Positions 6,206 through 13,740 of a stretch of 45,180 nt of DNA are shown piece by piece. Position 1 is the first letter of the stretch. The number at the start of each line of letters is the position of its first letter. This stretch comes from a virus, in the IMG/VR virus record IMGVR_UViG_3300044608_001855, positions 1 to 45,180 of that record; one strand, given 5' to 3'. The notes under the pieces were generated by a model. That model did no database searches. It had not been told where the DNA came from and was given only the letters and a program-made list of their open reading frames with translations. Made by a program: the position numbers and the translations under genes.

Positions 6206-6418
6206 CGTTTGGCGGATTGCTGAGATCGACTGCACCGCAAGGAGTTTCGGCTGATGAGAATGGCTTGCATTAAGGCTAATCCTTGAGATCGGTTGCAGCG
6301 CAAGGCTTTTCACGGAATCCCTGAAACACACTGCGGCGCAAGGGGTTTGAGCAAAACGATACAGCCGTACTTGTGGAAAAGTCGTTTTTCACAGGGGTGT
6401 GACAGTTGGTCGTTACAT

Positions 6419-6835
6419 TCAGTCACAGTCAGCGGTGAGCGGATGTACTACAGGGCTAGAACCCTTGCACCGCAAGGGGTTTGAATGATAAGTAGATTCT
6501 GGCGCGTTAGTTTTTCGCGGTTCAACATATCTCTCCGACGCAAATGCTTCGCATGATGTAGCCGCTCGCAGTCCAATCAATTCGTATTCCGGGAATCGCA
6601 TCGTGCAGTGGGTTGTGTAATGATTGCAGTCAAGACATGTTTTTGGCTTTACAGTTCGCGGACGATTGCGGGGCAATTCTGGATGCAAGTCAGCGTAAAT
6701 TTTGCCTTTTAGTACATCCGCCACAAACTGACGGCCACATCCTATAATCCTTCTGATTTCTGATTGTGATAAATCTGAGGTTAAAATAAAGTGTATGTCT
6801 TCTGGTGTTGGCTTAATGTTTGGCCTCCGCTTCAT
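6419..6835 (-). CDS. HTH-bearing protein with a Cys motif
   Basis: A 138-residue protein. Residues about 10-45 (PEDIHFILTSDLSQSEIRRI, then IGCGRQFVADVLKGKIY) look like a helix-turn-helix domain. A Cys-rich segment follows (CLDCNHYTTHC...RFPEYELIG...SCEAF) that may bind metal. The C-terminal tail is encoded in repeat-bearing DNA (repeat copy at 6459-6488) and may not be functional. Likely a DNA-binding regulator; its position next to the control region 5963-6418 fits. AT-richer than most of the genome. Confidence 0.72.
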   Translation of the reverse strand: MKRRPNIKPTPEDIHFILTSDLSQSEIRRIIGCGRQFVADVLKGKIYADLHPELPRNRPRTVKPKTCLDCNHYTTHCTMRFPEYELIGLRAATSCEAFASERYVEPRKTNAPESTYHSNPLRCKGSSPVVHPLTADCD

Positions 6836-6837
6836 GT

Positions 6838-7044
6838 TTACCTCCCGTCAATAAACCGGCGAAAAGCCTGCACTTGCGCATGGTCCCTCCCCTTGTCTCT
6901 GCGCTCGGCAGCCTGCGCTTCCTGAGCGAAGGCAGCAAAGGCCTTGACCATGTTGTCTCCTGCCTTCTGAGCAACGAGGCCCACTCGCTGAAAGCCAACG
7001 ACGAGCGATTGGATCCCCTGGCGGATGTCTGGAAAGTCGCTCAC
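6838..7044 (-). CDS. Small helical early protein
   Basis: A 68-residue protein starting at GTG 7044, overlapping the upstream stop as GTGA. Largely helical with a hydrophobic first half (IRQGIQSLVVGFQRVGLVAQKAG) and a charged second half rich in Ala, Glu and Arg. No transmembrane-length segment and no family recognised. Confidence 0.65.
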   Translation of the reverse strand: MSDFPDIRQGIQSLVVGFQRVGLVAQKAGDNMVKAFAAFAQEAQAAERRDKGRDHAQVQAFRRFIDGR

Positions 7045-7310
7045 GGCTGGGCCTCCTGTGTGGTGTGTAGTTTTAGGTGTTTTTTGATGGTCTTAATAAT
7101 TCGACGATGTGCGTTTTTTTTCTCTGATTCAGATAAAACTCCCCGCGCATATAATCTTGAAACTTCGTCTGCATCTTGTTGTAACGCATCTCTTTCATAT
7201 GGCGATAAATTAAGCTTAAGGGACTGCATATAGAGTTGCCTCTCTATAGGCAGCGAAAGACAGCCCATAGATACGGTTAAAGGGAAGGGGCCTGGGTGGT
7301 TGTCGCTCAT
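7041..7310 (-). CDS. Small early protein, unknown function
   Basis: An 89-residue protein from ATG 7310; ATG 7268 and ATG 7229 are alternative starts. The region LKLNLSPYERDALQQDADEV, then SRLYARGVLSESEKKNAHRR, is charged and helical with a basic tail, suggesting a nucleic-acid- or protein-binding helical bundle. It is coupled to the next gene by GTGA and sits two bases from the upstream stop. AT-rich relative to the flanks. Confidence 0.65.
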   Translation of the reverse strand: MSDNHPGPFPLTVSMGCLSLPIERQLYMQSLKLNLSPYERDALQQDADEVSRLYARGVLSESEKKNAHRRIIKTIKKHLKLHTTQEAQP

Positions 7311-7312
7311 GA

Positions 7313-7816
7313 CTAGAGGCCCGCTGGATCATCGCTTGGGAGTAGGCCGTAATTGATTAAAACCTTACGCAAGTCATGGGTAGAGTTAATTTTCTCACTT
7401 ACCGCGTCTCCAATTACAATACACCATGTGTCGAGATAAGAATCAATCTCGGCATCATACTCTTTCAACAAGAGATATATCCGCAACAAAAGCTCTTGCT
7501 CTGGTGGCGGGCGCTTGACGGCTGGCACCAGCGCTGGGGGAGCTTCCCAAATCTGAGATCGGGCGTGCTCCTCCCACGCATGGGCAAAGTCCGCAAGATC
7601 GGTTAAATTATTAGCAACTTGCCAGCGCTCACTTTGCGCTTTCCAAAAAGCTTCCGGACCTTGAGGGTAAAAGTCCCTTGGGTTGCACGTGGCATTAAAT
7701 AGGCAATCTCTGGCGGCATTGATTGCCGCGCGTAGAGTTCTGTATTGTTCATACAAATCCCCGGCACTTGTGCCATTTAGGTGGATCGTTGGCAGGGTTG
7801 GCTCTTCGAGGCTCAT
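7313..7816 (-). CDS. Early protein, unknown function
   Basis: 167 residues from ATG 7816 (MSLEEPTLPTIHLNGTSAGD). The N-terminal part (LYEQYRTLRAAINAARDCLF, NPRDFYPQGPEAFWKAQ) resembles a small phage protein type with an L..Qy...l..A......hPRDyy pattern; the function of that type is not known to me. The C-terminal half is acidic and helical (LLLRIYLLLKEYDAEIDSYL). It is divergent from the small regulator at 7910-8065, so transcription may start in the gap 7817-7909. Confidence 0.68.
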   Translation of the reverse strand: MSLEEPTLPTIHLNGTSAGDLYEQYRTLRAAINAARDCLFNATCNPRDFYPQGPEAFWKAQSERWQVANNLTDLADFAHAWEEHARSQIWEAPPALVPAVKRPPPEQELLLRIYLLLKEYDAEIDSYLDTWCIVIGDAVSEKINSTHDLRKVLINYGLLPSDDPAGL

Positions 7817-7909
7817 GGCACTCTCCGTGGGTCGTGACCACCGTAGCACCATGATGGGGCTGTGGTGGAGACACTATGGCGCTAGCATCTGCGAACCGCG
7901 CGGCCGCCC

Positions 7910-8065
7910 ATGTCTGATCTCAACCGAATCGGGGTTTACCTCTACTCACACCAGCTGGAATGGCTCAGGCGACAGCAGAAGCCCGGCCAGCCCTGGAAAC
8001 CACTGATCCCGGCATCAGAGATCATCCGTGAGCTAATCGATCAGGCTATGGCCCAGCAGCGCTGA
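7910..8065 (+). CDS. 51-residue ribbon-helix-helix-like protein
   Basis: ATG 7910 to TGA 8065. The sequence fits a minimal ribbon-helix-helix fold: strand RIGVYLYSHQLEWLRR, a loop with KPGQPWKP, and a final helix SEIIRELIDQAMAQQ. It is divergent from the gene starting at 7816 and convergent with the lectin-fold gene 8144-9169, with a terminator-like hairpin after its stop. Probably a local repressor. Similar small plus-strand genes lie at 3755 and 9268. Confidence 0.58.
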   Translation: MSDLNRIGVYLYSHQLEWLRRQQKPGQPWKPLIPASEIIRELIDQAMAQQR

Positions 8066-8068
8066 CGC

Positions 8069-8108
8069 AAAAAAGAAGGGGGCGACCATGGACAGCCGCC
8101 CCCCCTTT
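8069..8108 (-). terminator. Intrinsic terminator for the lectin-fold gene
   Basis: Stem AAGGGGGCG paired with CGCCCCCCTT (one bulge), loop of about 12 bases. Read leftward it is followed by TTCTTTTTT, a U-rich tail. It lies between the convergent genes 7910-8065 and 8144-9169 and could work weakly in the other direction. Confidence 0.65.
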
Positions 8109-8143
8109 AACCCACATCGCAGAGCACAAGCTCCGTGGGCAGC

Positions 8144-9169
8144 CTACACCGGACAGCAGACGCGGAAACCACCGCCGGGGCCGCGAGCGAACGGGAGTTT
8201 CCTGAGGCGGCAAGCCGAGCGGCCGTCCTGAAGTAGGGACATCCAAGAACCGCCGCGCAGCAGCCTTTCCTTACCGCTCTGTTCACCATCCAAGCCTTCC
8301 CCATCCACCCAAGCCCTCCCATCCGTGGGGGCTCCCTCGTAGCTGTCGTGCCAATGATCCAGGCACCATTCCCACACGTTCCCGTGCATGTCCCGCAGAC
8401 CCCAGGCGTTGGCCGGGAACATCCCCACGGGTGTGGTTTGCCCCCGATCCTCATCCTTGGCACCGTAGGCATAGGTGTTCGCCAGGTCGCTGCTGATCGT
8501 CGCGCCAAAGTGAAATGGCGTCGTCGTGCCCGCGCGGCAGGCGTATTCCCATTGCGCTTCGCTCGGCAAGGTGTAATGCTCCCCGGTGCGCAACTGCAAC
8601 CTGCGGCAGAAGGCCATTGCCTCGTTCCAGCTGACATTGACAACCGGCTTGCCGTCGCCCCGGAACCGCTCAGGCAAGCCAACCAACGGATCGGGATTCA
8701 GCTCCTCCTCGCACTCCTTTCGCTCCCACTGCGCAACAGCCCGCCACTGGGCCTGGGTGATCAGGTTGCGACTCATCAGGAAAGCTTGCAAGTTCACCTG
8801 ATGCTGAGGGCCTTCGTCGTCATCCCTCCCCGCCTCCCCCGGGGGGGAGCCCATGAGGAAGCGGCCGGCGGGGATCTTAACCATCAAACAACTCCACGGC
8901 TGGCGTGTCGCTTTATCCATATTCATGGTTGAAAGCGACACGCCAACTGTCGGGTTGTTCGTCTTTCGCGCGTCTGCCACCACGGACTCCCAGCTCCGTG
9001 TGAACAGATCTGACACCAGCTGGCCCAAACCGTGCAACCCCCGCGCATCGGCGACGCTGTGCCAGCCCGGCAGCAGCTCCAGCGCTGCGGCAGCACGAAG
9101 GGCAGTCAAGGTCTGGGACTGCTGGTCAGGCGGTTGCACCGGGGTGAAGGTCGGCTCGGTGGGGTCCAT
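8144..9169 (-). CDS. SUMF1/FGE-sulfatase-domain protein (C-type lectin fold), possible variable protein
   Basis: 341 residues. Residues about 95-340 match the SUMF1 family: MVKIPAGRFLMGSPPGEAG near the domain start, ITQAQW, PVVNVSWNEAMAFCRRLQ, LPSEAQWEYACRAGTTTPF, DMHGNVWEWCLDHW and a final RLLRGGSWMSL...GGGFRVCC. In formylglycine-generating enzymes two active-site cysteines lie between GGSW and the final GFR; here that stretch (SLLQDGRSACRLRKLPF) has a single Cys, so catalysis is unlikely. This fold is a common target of diversity-generating retroelements, where the GGSW...GFR region varies. No reverse transcriptase or template repeat is visible here. The first 95 residues are of unknown type. 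Possible roles: ligand-binding adhesin or host-interaction protein. It has its own terminator at 8069-8108. Confidence 0.85.
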   Translation of the reverse strand: MDPTEPTFTPVQPPDQQSQTLTALRAAAALELLPGWHSVADARGLHGLGQLVSDLFTRSWESVVADARKTNNPTVGVSLSTMNMDKATRQPWSCLMVKIPAGRFLMGSPPGEAGRDDDEGPQHQVNLQAFLMSRNLITQAQWRAVAQWERKECEEELNPDPLVGLPERFRGDGKPVVNVSWNEAMAFCRRLQLRTGEHYTLPSEAQWEYACRAGTTTPFHFGATISSDLANTYAYGAKDEDRGQTTPVGMFPANAWGLRDMHGNVWEWCLDHWHDSYEGAPTDGRAWVDGEGLDGEQSGKERLLRGGSWMSLLQDGRSACRLRKLPFARGPGGGFRVCCPV

Positions 9170-9267
9170 GGGGCTCAGTGCCTCGCGGGGGATCGATCGA
9201 TCTTATCCCTTCGTGGGTCGCCATGGGTCGCCATGTGTTACGGTTGCCGGAACTCTGCCCCCTAGCC

Positions 9268-9426
9268 TTGCTTCGCGTTCACGTCGTCTTCACACCAGAA
9301 CAGGCGCAGTGGCTCCGTGCTCAATGCCCACCTGATGGTGTTCGCCTCAGAAACTCAGGCATCCCTGAAGTCGTTCGGCGCTGCGTCATCGCCGCAATGA
9401 ACCAAGAGACCGCCAATGGCCGCTGA
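9268..9426 (+). CDS. Small ribbon-helix-helix-like protein upstream of primase
   Basis: About 52 residues from TTG 9268; the frame is also open from GTG 9178 and ATG 9226, and no clear ribosome site chooses between them. The sequence RVHVVFTPEQAQWLRAQ, then GIPEVVRRCVIAAMNQE, fits strand-helix-helix. Its stop overlaps the primase ATG (TGATG), so the two are coupled. A regulator controlling its own primase operon is a reasonable inference. Confidence 0.55.
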   Translation: MLRVHVVFTPEQAQWLRAQCPPDGVRLRNSGIPEVVRRCVIAAMNQETANGR

Positions 9427-11609
9427 TGTCGCTCCTCCAGCAGCTCCATGCTCTCCCAGATCACTGGGCTCTCGTTGCTGTTGACGGCAGCAAGCGCGCC
9501 TATCAAAAACACTGGCAGCAAACACCCCTCACAAAGGATCAAGTCGCCCAAGAAATCACAGCAGGCCGCGCTCATGCCGTTGGCGTTCAGGGCGGCCCCG
9601 CCTCCGGGGGCATCCTGTTTGTGGATCATGACGGCGTCACAGCCACCCATCAGCTTGAACGCCTCGGCATCCCCCTCCGGTCTCTGCCCCCCACATGGGC
9701 GATCACATCTGGTCGGGATGGCCGGTTCCAGCTGATCTATCAGGTCCCAGAGGCGCATTGGCCGGCCCTTCGCAATCGCCGTTTCTGGCACACCGGCCAG
9801 CCTGATCCCACCACGGGCAAACCATCGAAAATCCTCGGCGCCGATGGCAAAGCGGAGCAGATCGACCTCCGCTGGGCTGGTCACTACTCCGTGGTCCTCG
9901 GATCCCACCCGGACACCACCGGCTACCGCTGGCTGCCCAAACGAGGCCCCGGCGATCTGCCCCTCGCTGAAGCGCCCGCAGCTCTGCTCCGTCTCCTGAC
10001 TCAGGAGCAGGAGGCGGACCCTGCCCCCTTGTTGGCCCAGCCAGCGGCTACTCTCCCCCTCCTTGACTTCGTCTCACGCGCCTCCCGCGAGCTCATCGAG
10101 TCCGGTGGCACCCCTGGCGCATGGAACGATGACCAGCTGGCCCTCGCACGCGACCTCCTCGGCACCGAAGCCTGGATCCGTGCTCAAGGTCACACGCCAG
10201 CTCTCACTGCCAAGGACGCCTTCGCCCAGCACATCCAGGCAGCCAGCAGCAAGGCCCGCGACTTTGATGACCGCAAGGCCTGGCGGCGCTTTGACGGCGC
10301 CGAAGACCTCACCTGCATTCCCTCCACCCCAGAGCAGAAGCTTCTCGCTCGCCTGCGCTTTCACACTCGCTCAACAAGGCCTGTCCTGCCTATTTCCGCC
10401 GGTGATCAACCAGCAGTTGACAACTCAGAGCCTCAGCCCTACACCCCTTCCCTCTCCAAACCCCAAAAGCTTGAGGCGTCCGAGCTCCTACACATGCTCC
10501 GCCATCAGGCGCAAGGCGGGCGACGCATCCGCTGGAACACCTTCCACCAGCAGGTTGAGATTGATGGCGATGCCGTTGAAAACGCTGAGCTCTTCTACCT
10601 CACCCTTGCTGAGCAGGGCTACAAAGTTTCAAAAGACCTTGCCCTTGATGCTCTTGTCAAGGTCGCTCGTCAGTTCCCCTACGACCCCGTCACTCTCTAC
10701 CTCGAACACGTCGCGGCCACCGTTCAACCTGCCTATATCGGCGGCATTTCAACCGCCTACCTTCGCCCGGAAGACACCACACACGATGCGCCCACCCTCT
10801 ACGACCACATGATCCGTTGCACCCTCATCGGCGCCGTCATGAGGGCCTTTGAACCTGGGGCGAAGCACGACACAACCTGCATCCTCTCCGGTGAGCAAGG
10901 TGGACGGAAATCCTCCTTCTGGTCAGTCCTTGGCGGACATTTCTTTTCCGATTCCCTCGGCGACCTCAGCAGCAAGGACGACCTTTTGAAACTCCACCGT
11001 TCCTGGATCATGGAATGGGCGGAGCTGGATCATGTCACCGGCCGCCGCCACGCTGGCCAAGTCAAGAGCTTCCTCACCACCCAACGGGATGACTTCCGCG
11101 TGCCCTACGGCAGGGCAGTCGAGCCTCACCCCAGGCGCGGCATCATCGTCGGCTCCACAAACCGGACCGAGGGCTTCCTTGTCGATGACACCGGCAACCG
11201 CCGCTTCTGGGTCATTCCCGTAACCAGGAATGAAGCGGAGCCCATCGATACCGGCACTCTTGCGGCAGAACGTGATGCCATCTGGTCCGCCGCTGTCCAC
11301 GCCTACAGAGCCGGCGATCTCAACTACCTGCCTCTGGAGCTCTCTCTTCAGGTGAACAGCGAGAACCAGGCCTATCAGGTCGTCAACCCTTGGCGGGAGC
11401 CGATCCAGGCTTGGCTCCGGGTTCCTGCCAACCATGGCCGCGACATCACCTCTGAGCTGCTCCTCAGTGAAGCCATCCAGAAGCCCGTAGAACGCCAGAC
11501 ACGTGCGGATCAGATGCAGATCGCCTCCATCATGCGCGAACTGCGGTGGACATCCTCTCGGCGCATGATCGACGGCAGCCTTCGCCGGGTCTTCGTTCGA
11601 CAGGCCTGA
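9426..11609 (+). CDS. Primase-polymerase fused to a VapE-type helicase
   Basis: 727 residues. The N-terminal primase-polymerase domain has the acidic motif VDHDG at residues 66-70, SGRDGRFQLIYQVP at 95-108 and a later EQIDLRWAGHYSVVLGSHP near 148. The C-terminal half is a virulence-associated-E-type (SF3-like) ATPase: Walker A SGEQGGRKSSF near 487-497, an acidic WIMEWAELD segment, then VGSTNRTEGFLVDDTGNRRF. Such fusions prime and unwind DNA at phage origins. The gene starts the rightward block; the array of TACCAACCT repeats begins at its stop codon, fitting an origin next to the initiator, as in many phages and satellites. Confidence 0.88.
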   Translation: MSLLQQLHALPDHWALVAVDGSKRAYQKHWQQTPLTKDQVAQEITAGRAHAVGVQGGPASGGILFVDHDGVTATHQLERLGIPLRSLPPTWAITSGRDGRFQLIYQVPEAHWPALRNRRFWHTGQPDPTTGKPSKILGADGKAEQIDLRWAGHYSVVLGSHPDTTGYRWLPKRGPGDLPLAEAPAALLRLLTQEQEADPAPLLAQPAATLPLLDFVSRASRELIESGGTPGAWNDDQLALARDLLGTEAWIRAQGHTPALTAKDAFAQHIQAASSKARDFDDRKAWRRFDGAEDLTCIPSTPEQKLLARLRFHTRSTRPVLPISAGDQPAVDNSEPQPYTPSLSKPQKLEASELLHMLRHQAQGGRRIRWNTFHQQVEIDGDAVENAELFYLTLAEQGYKVSKDLALDALVKVARQFPYDPVTLYLEHVAATVQPAYIGGISTAYLRPEDTTHDAPTLYDHMIRCTLIGAVMRAFEPGAKHDTTCILSGEQGGRKSSFWSVLGGHFFSDSLGDLSSKDDLLKLHRSWIMEWAELDHVTGRRHAGQVKSFLTTQRDDFRVPYGRAVEPHPRRGIIVGSTNRTEGFLVDDTGNRRFWVIPVTRNEAEPIDTGTLAAERDAIWSAAVHAYRAGDLNYLPLELSLQVNSENQAYQVVNPWREPIQAWLRVPANHGRDITSELLLSEAIQKPVERQTRADQMQIASIMRELRWTSSRRMIDGSLRRVFVRQA

Positions 11610-11880
11610 GGTTGGTAATCCAAGGCCTTGAGGTTGGTAATTCAGCCCCTGAGGTTGGTTATGCGTCGCCCGAGACCCGAGGGGTGCGCCTTTTTGCGGC
11701 ATCGATTACCAACCTCTTACCAACCTCTTACCAACCTCGGCGGAATTGAAAACCCTTGCGCTGCAAGGCTTTTACCAACCTATACCAACCTACCAACCTA
11801 AAATGGAGATAGTAATAGAAGGGTGTGGAGAAGGGGGGTCAAGCTCCTTTCGGCTAAGTCTTCGGAAAAGGTTGGTAAGG
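11607..11880. repeat. Iteron-like array of AGGTTGGTA / TACCAACCT
   Basis: Three direct copies of TGAGGTTGGTAAT at 11607, 11629 and 11650 (spacing 22 and 21), three inverted copies TTACCAACCTC at 11706, 11717 and 11728 (spacing exactly 11), three more TACCAACCT at 11773, 11783 and 11791, and one AGGTTGGTA at about 11869. The spacing near one or two helical turns places sites on one DNA face. A copy of the CTTGC..GCAAG palindrome found at 6045-6488 also lies here (11748-11774). Candidate replication origin or multi-site operator; otherwise no gene lies between 11610 and 11919. Confidence 0.75.
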
Positions 11881-11919
11881 TCGGCAAGGTCGGTAACGCT
11901 TCCCCCTCCCTGGCTCTGC

Positions 11920-12759
11920 ATGCCGCAAATCCATTTCGTCGTTGATGCCTCAGGCGTGGATCAGGCCTCCGCTCGCCTCGCAGCCCTCATGGGCCAATCG
12001 GACTGGATCACTGCTCAGTCCCTCACCGCCGCAGCACGCAGCGCTCGCAAGGCCATTCAGCGCGAAATCTTTCCCAAAATCGAAGGCGGCCCCAACCGCT
12101 GGACTCAACGCGGCCTCATATCCTCCAAAGCCACACCACGCGAACTCAGGGTGCAGGTCGGCTTCACCCTGGGTCGTGGCCGGTTCACCGATCAGCTCGG
12201 CTCACGTGGCTCCTCTGGCGTCCCTGCTGGGGAATACATGACGACCGGCGCCCGTGGGATGACCAGAAGGCCAGCTAAGTCAACTGAGAAAACTCTTATA
12301 CAAAAAGGCCTAATCGATAGAAAACAAAGGCTAATTCCAAATGAGAAGCAACTCAGGACAACAAACGGAAACGTTTCAGGTGCAACCCTAAAAGCTATTG
12401 TGAACAGAATCCAGACTGTAGAAGACCTAAGAATTGCAAAGGATACGCTAAGCCAAAAAAAGAAAGGCAAGCGGAAAAGCAGAAAGAAGCCTTTCTCCGA
12501 CTACTTTGTTATGCACATGAAAGGTAACAGAATTGTGAATAGATACGGCATAGGTGAGCCTGCATTCATCGCAAAGAGAACTGGCAAAAATAAAAGAGGT
12601 TTTGCCCCCGTCTTATATCTAACAAACAACGCATCATACGAGAGACGATTCCCTATTGAAACTGTAGCCATGGAAGAGTTTAAGAAGCAATTTAATATAT
12701 CCTTTGTCCAGGGAGTTGAACGTGAACTAAAAAGAAGAACAAGTGGTAAATACAAATAA
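11920..12759 (+). CDS. Minor tail protein, gpZ-like
   Basis: 279 residues from ATG 11920 (MPQIHFVVDASGVDQASARL); the open frame runs back to 11746 through the repeat array, which is rejected as coding. The plan resembles lambda gpZ (Minor_tail_Z): N-terminal helices (AARSARKAIQREIFPKIEGG), a basic middle (KKKGKRKSRKKPF) and a C-terminal RRFPIETVAMEEFKKQFNIS before FVQGVERELKRR. gpZ acts at the tail end that joins the head. In lambda Z lies between FII and U; here it lies upstream of the terminase. The 3' half is clearly AT-richer than the 5' half, suggesting a mosaic gene. Confidence 0.68.
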   Translation: MPQIHFVVDASGVDQASARLAALMGQSDWITAQSLTAAARSARKAIQREIFPKIEGGPNRWTQRGLISSKATPRELRVQVGFTLGRGRFTDQLGSRGSSGVPAGEYMTTGARGMTRRPAKSTEKTLIQKGLIDRKQRLIPNEKQLRTTNGNVSGATLKAIVNRIQTVEDLRIAKDTLSQKKKGKRKSRKKPFSDYFVMHMKGNRIVNRYGIGEPAFIAKRTGKNKRGFAPVLYLTNNASYERRFPIETVAMEEFKKQFNISFVQGVERELKRRTSGKYK

Positions 12760-12785
12760 AAAAGAATGTTACCGATAAAAAATAA

Positions 12786-12815
12786 TTGACAAAAAAATCT
12801 TTTTGATATTATTAT
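12786..12815 (+). promoter_or_regulatory. Sigma-70-type promoter candidate for late genes
   Basis: TTGACA at 12786-12791 and TATTAT at 12810-12815 with an 18-base spacer (a second TATTAT gives 15). The AT-rich surroundings support it. It would drive the PLD-like, terminase and head genes. Confidence 0.6.
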
Positions 12816-12990
12816 TTCTGAATCAATGTTAAATATAAATTTATATTTTTGGGTCCTTCCAGGGACTAAAGGCCGAGGGTTACTTTCGAGCCCCAGTTTT
12901 TCTGTTGATAACCGCTCTCAACTGCCTTCGCAGTTTTTAGCCAGTGCGTTTCGGCCGGTAACGGCTCAGACTCCAGCCTGCGACTGGCTT

Positions 12991-13023
12991 GTTTAGCTGT
13001 TAAGATGGCAGTGTTAACTAAAC
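12991..13023. promoter_or_regulatory. Imperfect inverted repeat before the PLD-like gene
   Basis: GTTTAG-CT-GTTAA, then a 10-base centre, then TTAAC-TAAAC. It ends 12 bases before ATG 13036. It may be an operator or an RNA hairpin controlling the late transcript. Confidence 0.5.
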
Positions 13024-13035
13024 AACCGGGCGGCC

Positions 13036-13740
13036 ATGCAGCTCCAACTGTCGACCCCTACCCTGCCCGAGCCCCTGCCCATCGGAGGCTCGCCCAACCC
13101 GCTGCTCGCCTCTCCACCTGATCCGGTCGCCGATCCAGCGGCAATCGGCCAATCAGTGATCAAGCGTCCGATCCCCAAGCGTGAAATCCTCGACCTGCGC
13201 CGAATCGATCGCGCGGCCGAAGCCGTGGCCGGCCTGGAGCGCGACGGCATGGAGCTGTTTGGCCTGACCAAAGGCCAGTTCAGCCTGACCGACATGATTG
13301 AAGCCATCCTGGCCAAGACCGGCCCCGCCGACCTGTCCATCAGCACATGGACAGCCGCCAATGGCGACGTGTCGCGAATGCTGGAGCTGCTGCGCAGTGG
13401 CGCCATTCGTTCCTGTCGCTGGCTTGTGGACCTCACCTTCATGCGCCGCTGTCCGCAGCTGGCGGCCGAAATCCGCGCCAAGTTCGGCGGCAACGCAATC
13501 AGGGTAACCAAGACTCACGCCAAATTCTGCACAATCACAAACGATGATTGGCAAGTTGCATTGCGCAGCAGCATGAACCTAAATCAAAATCCCAGACTTG
13601 AAAGCTTCCAGATTGGCCACGATCCCGAGCTGTGCCGGTTCCTGTCTGGCGTGATGGATGAAATCTGGCAGCGGCAAGATAAAAGCGTGGCCAATCTAAG
13701 CAGCAAAGAAATCGGGGCATGGTGGAATGACCAAGGCTGA
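13036..13740 (+). CDS. Phospholipase-D-superfamily-like protein next to terminase
   Basis: 234 residues. An N-terminal Pro-rich segment of about 45 residues is followed by a globular domain. Residues 161-163 form HAK (HxK), and MNLNQNPRLE follows at 180-189, recalling the second half of the PLD signature (HxK...D...GS.N....E). Only one HxK is present, so an active enzyme would have to dimerise, as Nuc-type nucleases do. It starts the late block just after the candidate promoter and overlaps the next gene by 14 bases. Possible role in DNA processing at packaging; this is inference from position. It might instead be an inactive structural relative. Confidence 0.6.
   Translation: MQLQLSTPTLPEPLPIGGSPNPLLASPPDPVADPAAIGQSVIKRPIPKREILDLRRIDRAAEAVAGLERDGMELFGLTKGQFSLTDMIEAILAKTGPADLSISTWTAANGDVSRMLELLRSGAIRSCRWLVDLTFMRRCPQLAAEIRAKFGGNAIRVTKTHAKFCTITNDDWQVALRSSMNLNQNPRLESFQIGHDPELCRFLSGVMDEIWQRQDKSVANLSSKEIGAWWNDQG

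Larger units (their letters stand above)
5963..6418. promoter_or_regulatory. Non-coding control region with several repeat families
   Basis: No convincing gene. It holds (a) four copies of a TGC-NNC-GCA-type repeat (6045-6074, 6224-6253, 6285-6315, 6327-6352), with a fifth at 6459-6488 in the end of the next gene; (b) five TGGCAC(A) boxes in both orientations at about 6077-6151; (c) a minus-strand TATAAT at 6182-6177; and (d) a perfect 13-base inverted pair, AAAAACGACTTTT at 6184-6196 and its complement at 6377-6389. The content fits a promoter-operator region driving leftward early genes, possibly also a replication or packaging site. Confidence 0.65.
12760..13035 (+). other. Intergenic region with late promoter candidate
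   Basis: An AT-rich first half (12760-12850) carries the promoter-like pair described separately. The second half is GC-richer and ends in an inverted repeat just before the PLD-like gene. No gene-like frame seen. Confidence 0.6.

Noticed and set aside
8144-9169. Active formylglycine-generating enzyme
   Set aside because: The paired active-site cysteines expected between GGSW and the final GFR motif are not present; only one Cys is found there.
11607-11880. CRISPR array
   Set aside because: The repeats are only about 9 bases, in both orientations, and their spacers are 2-13 bases; no cas gene is present.
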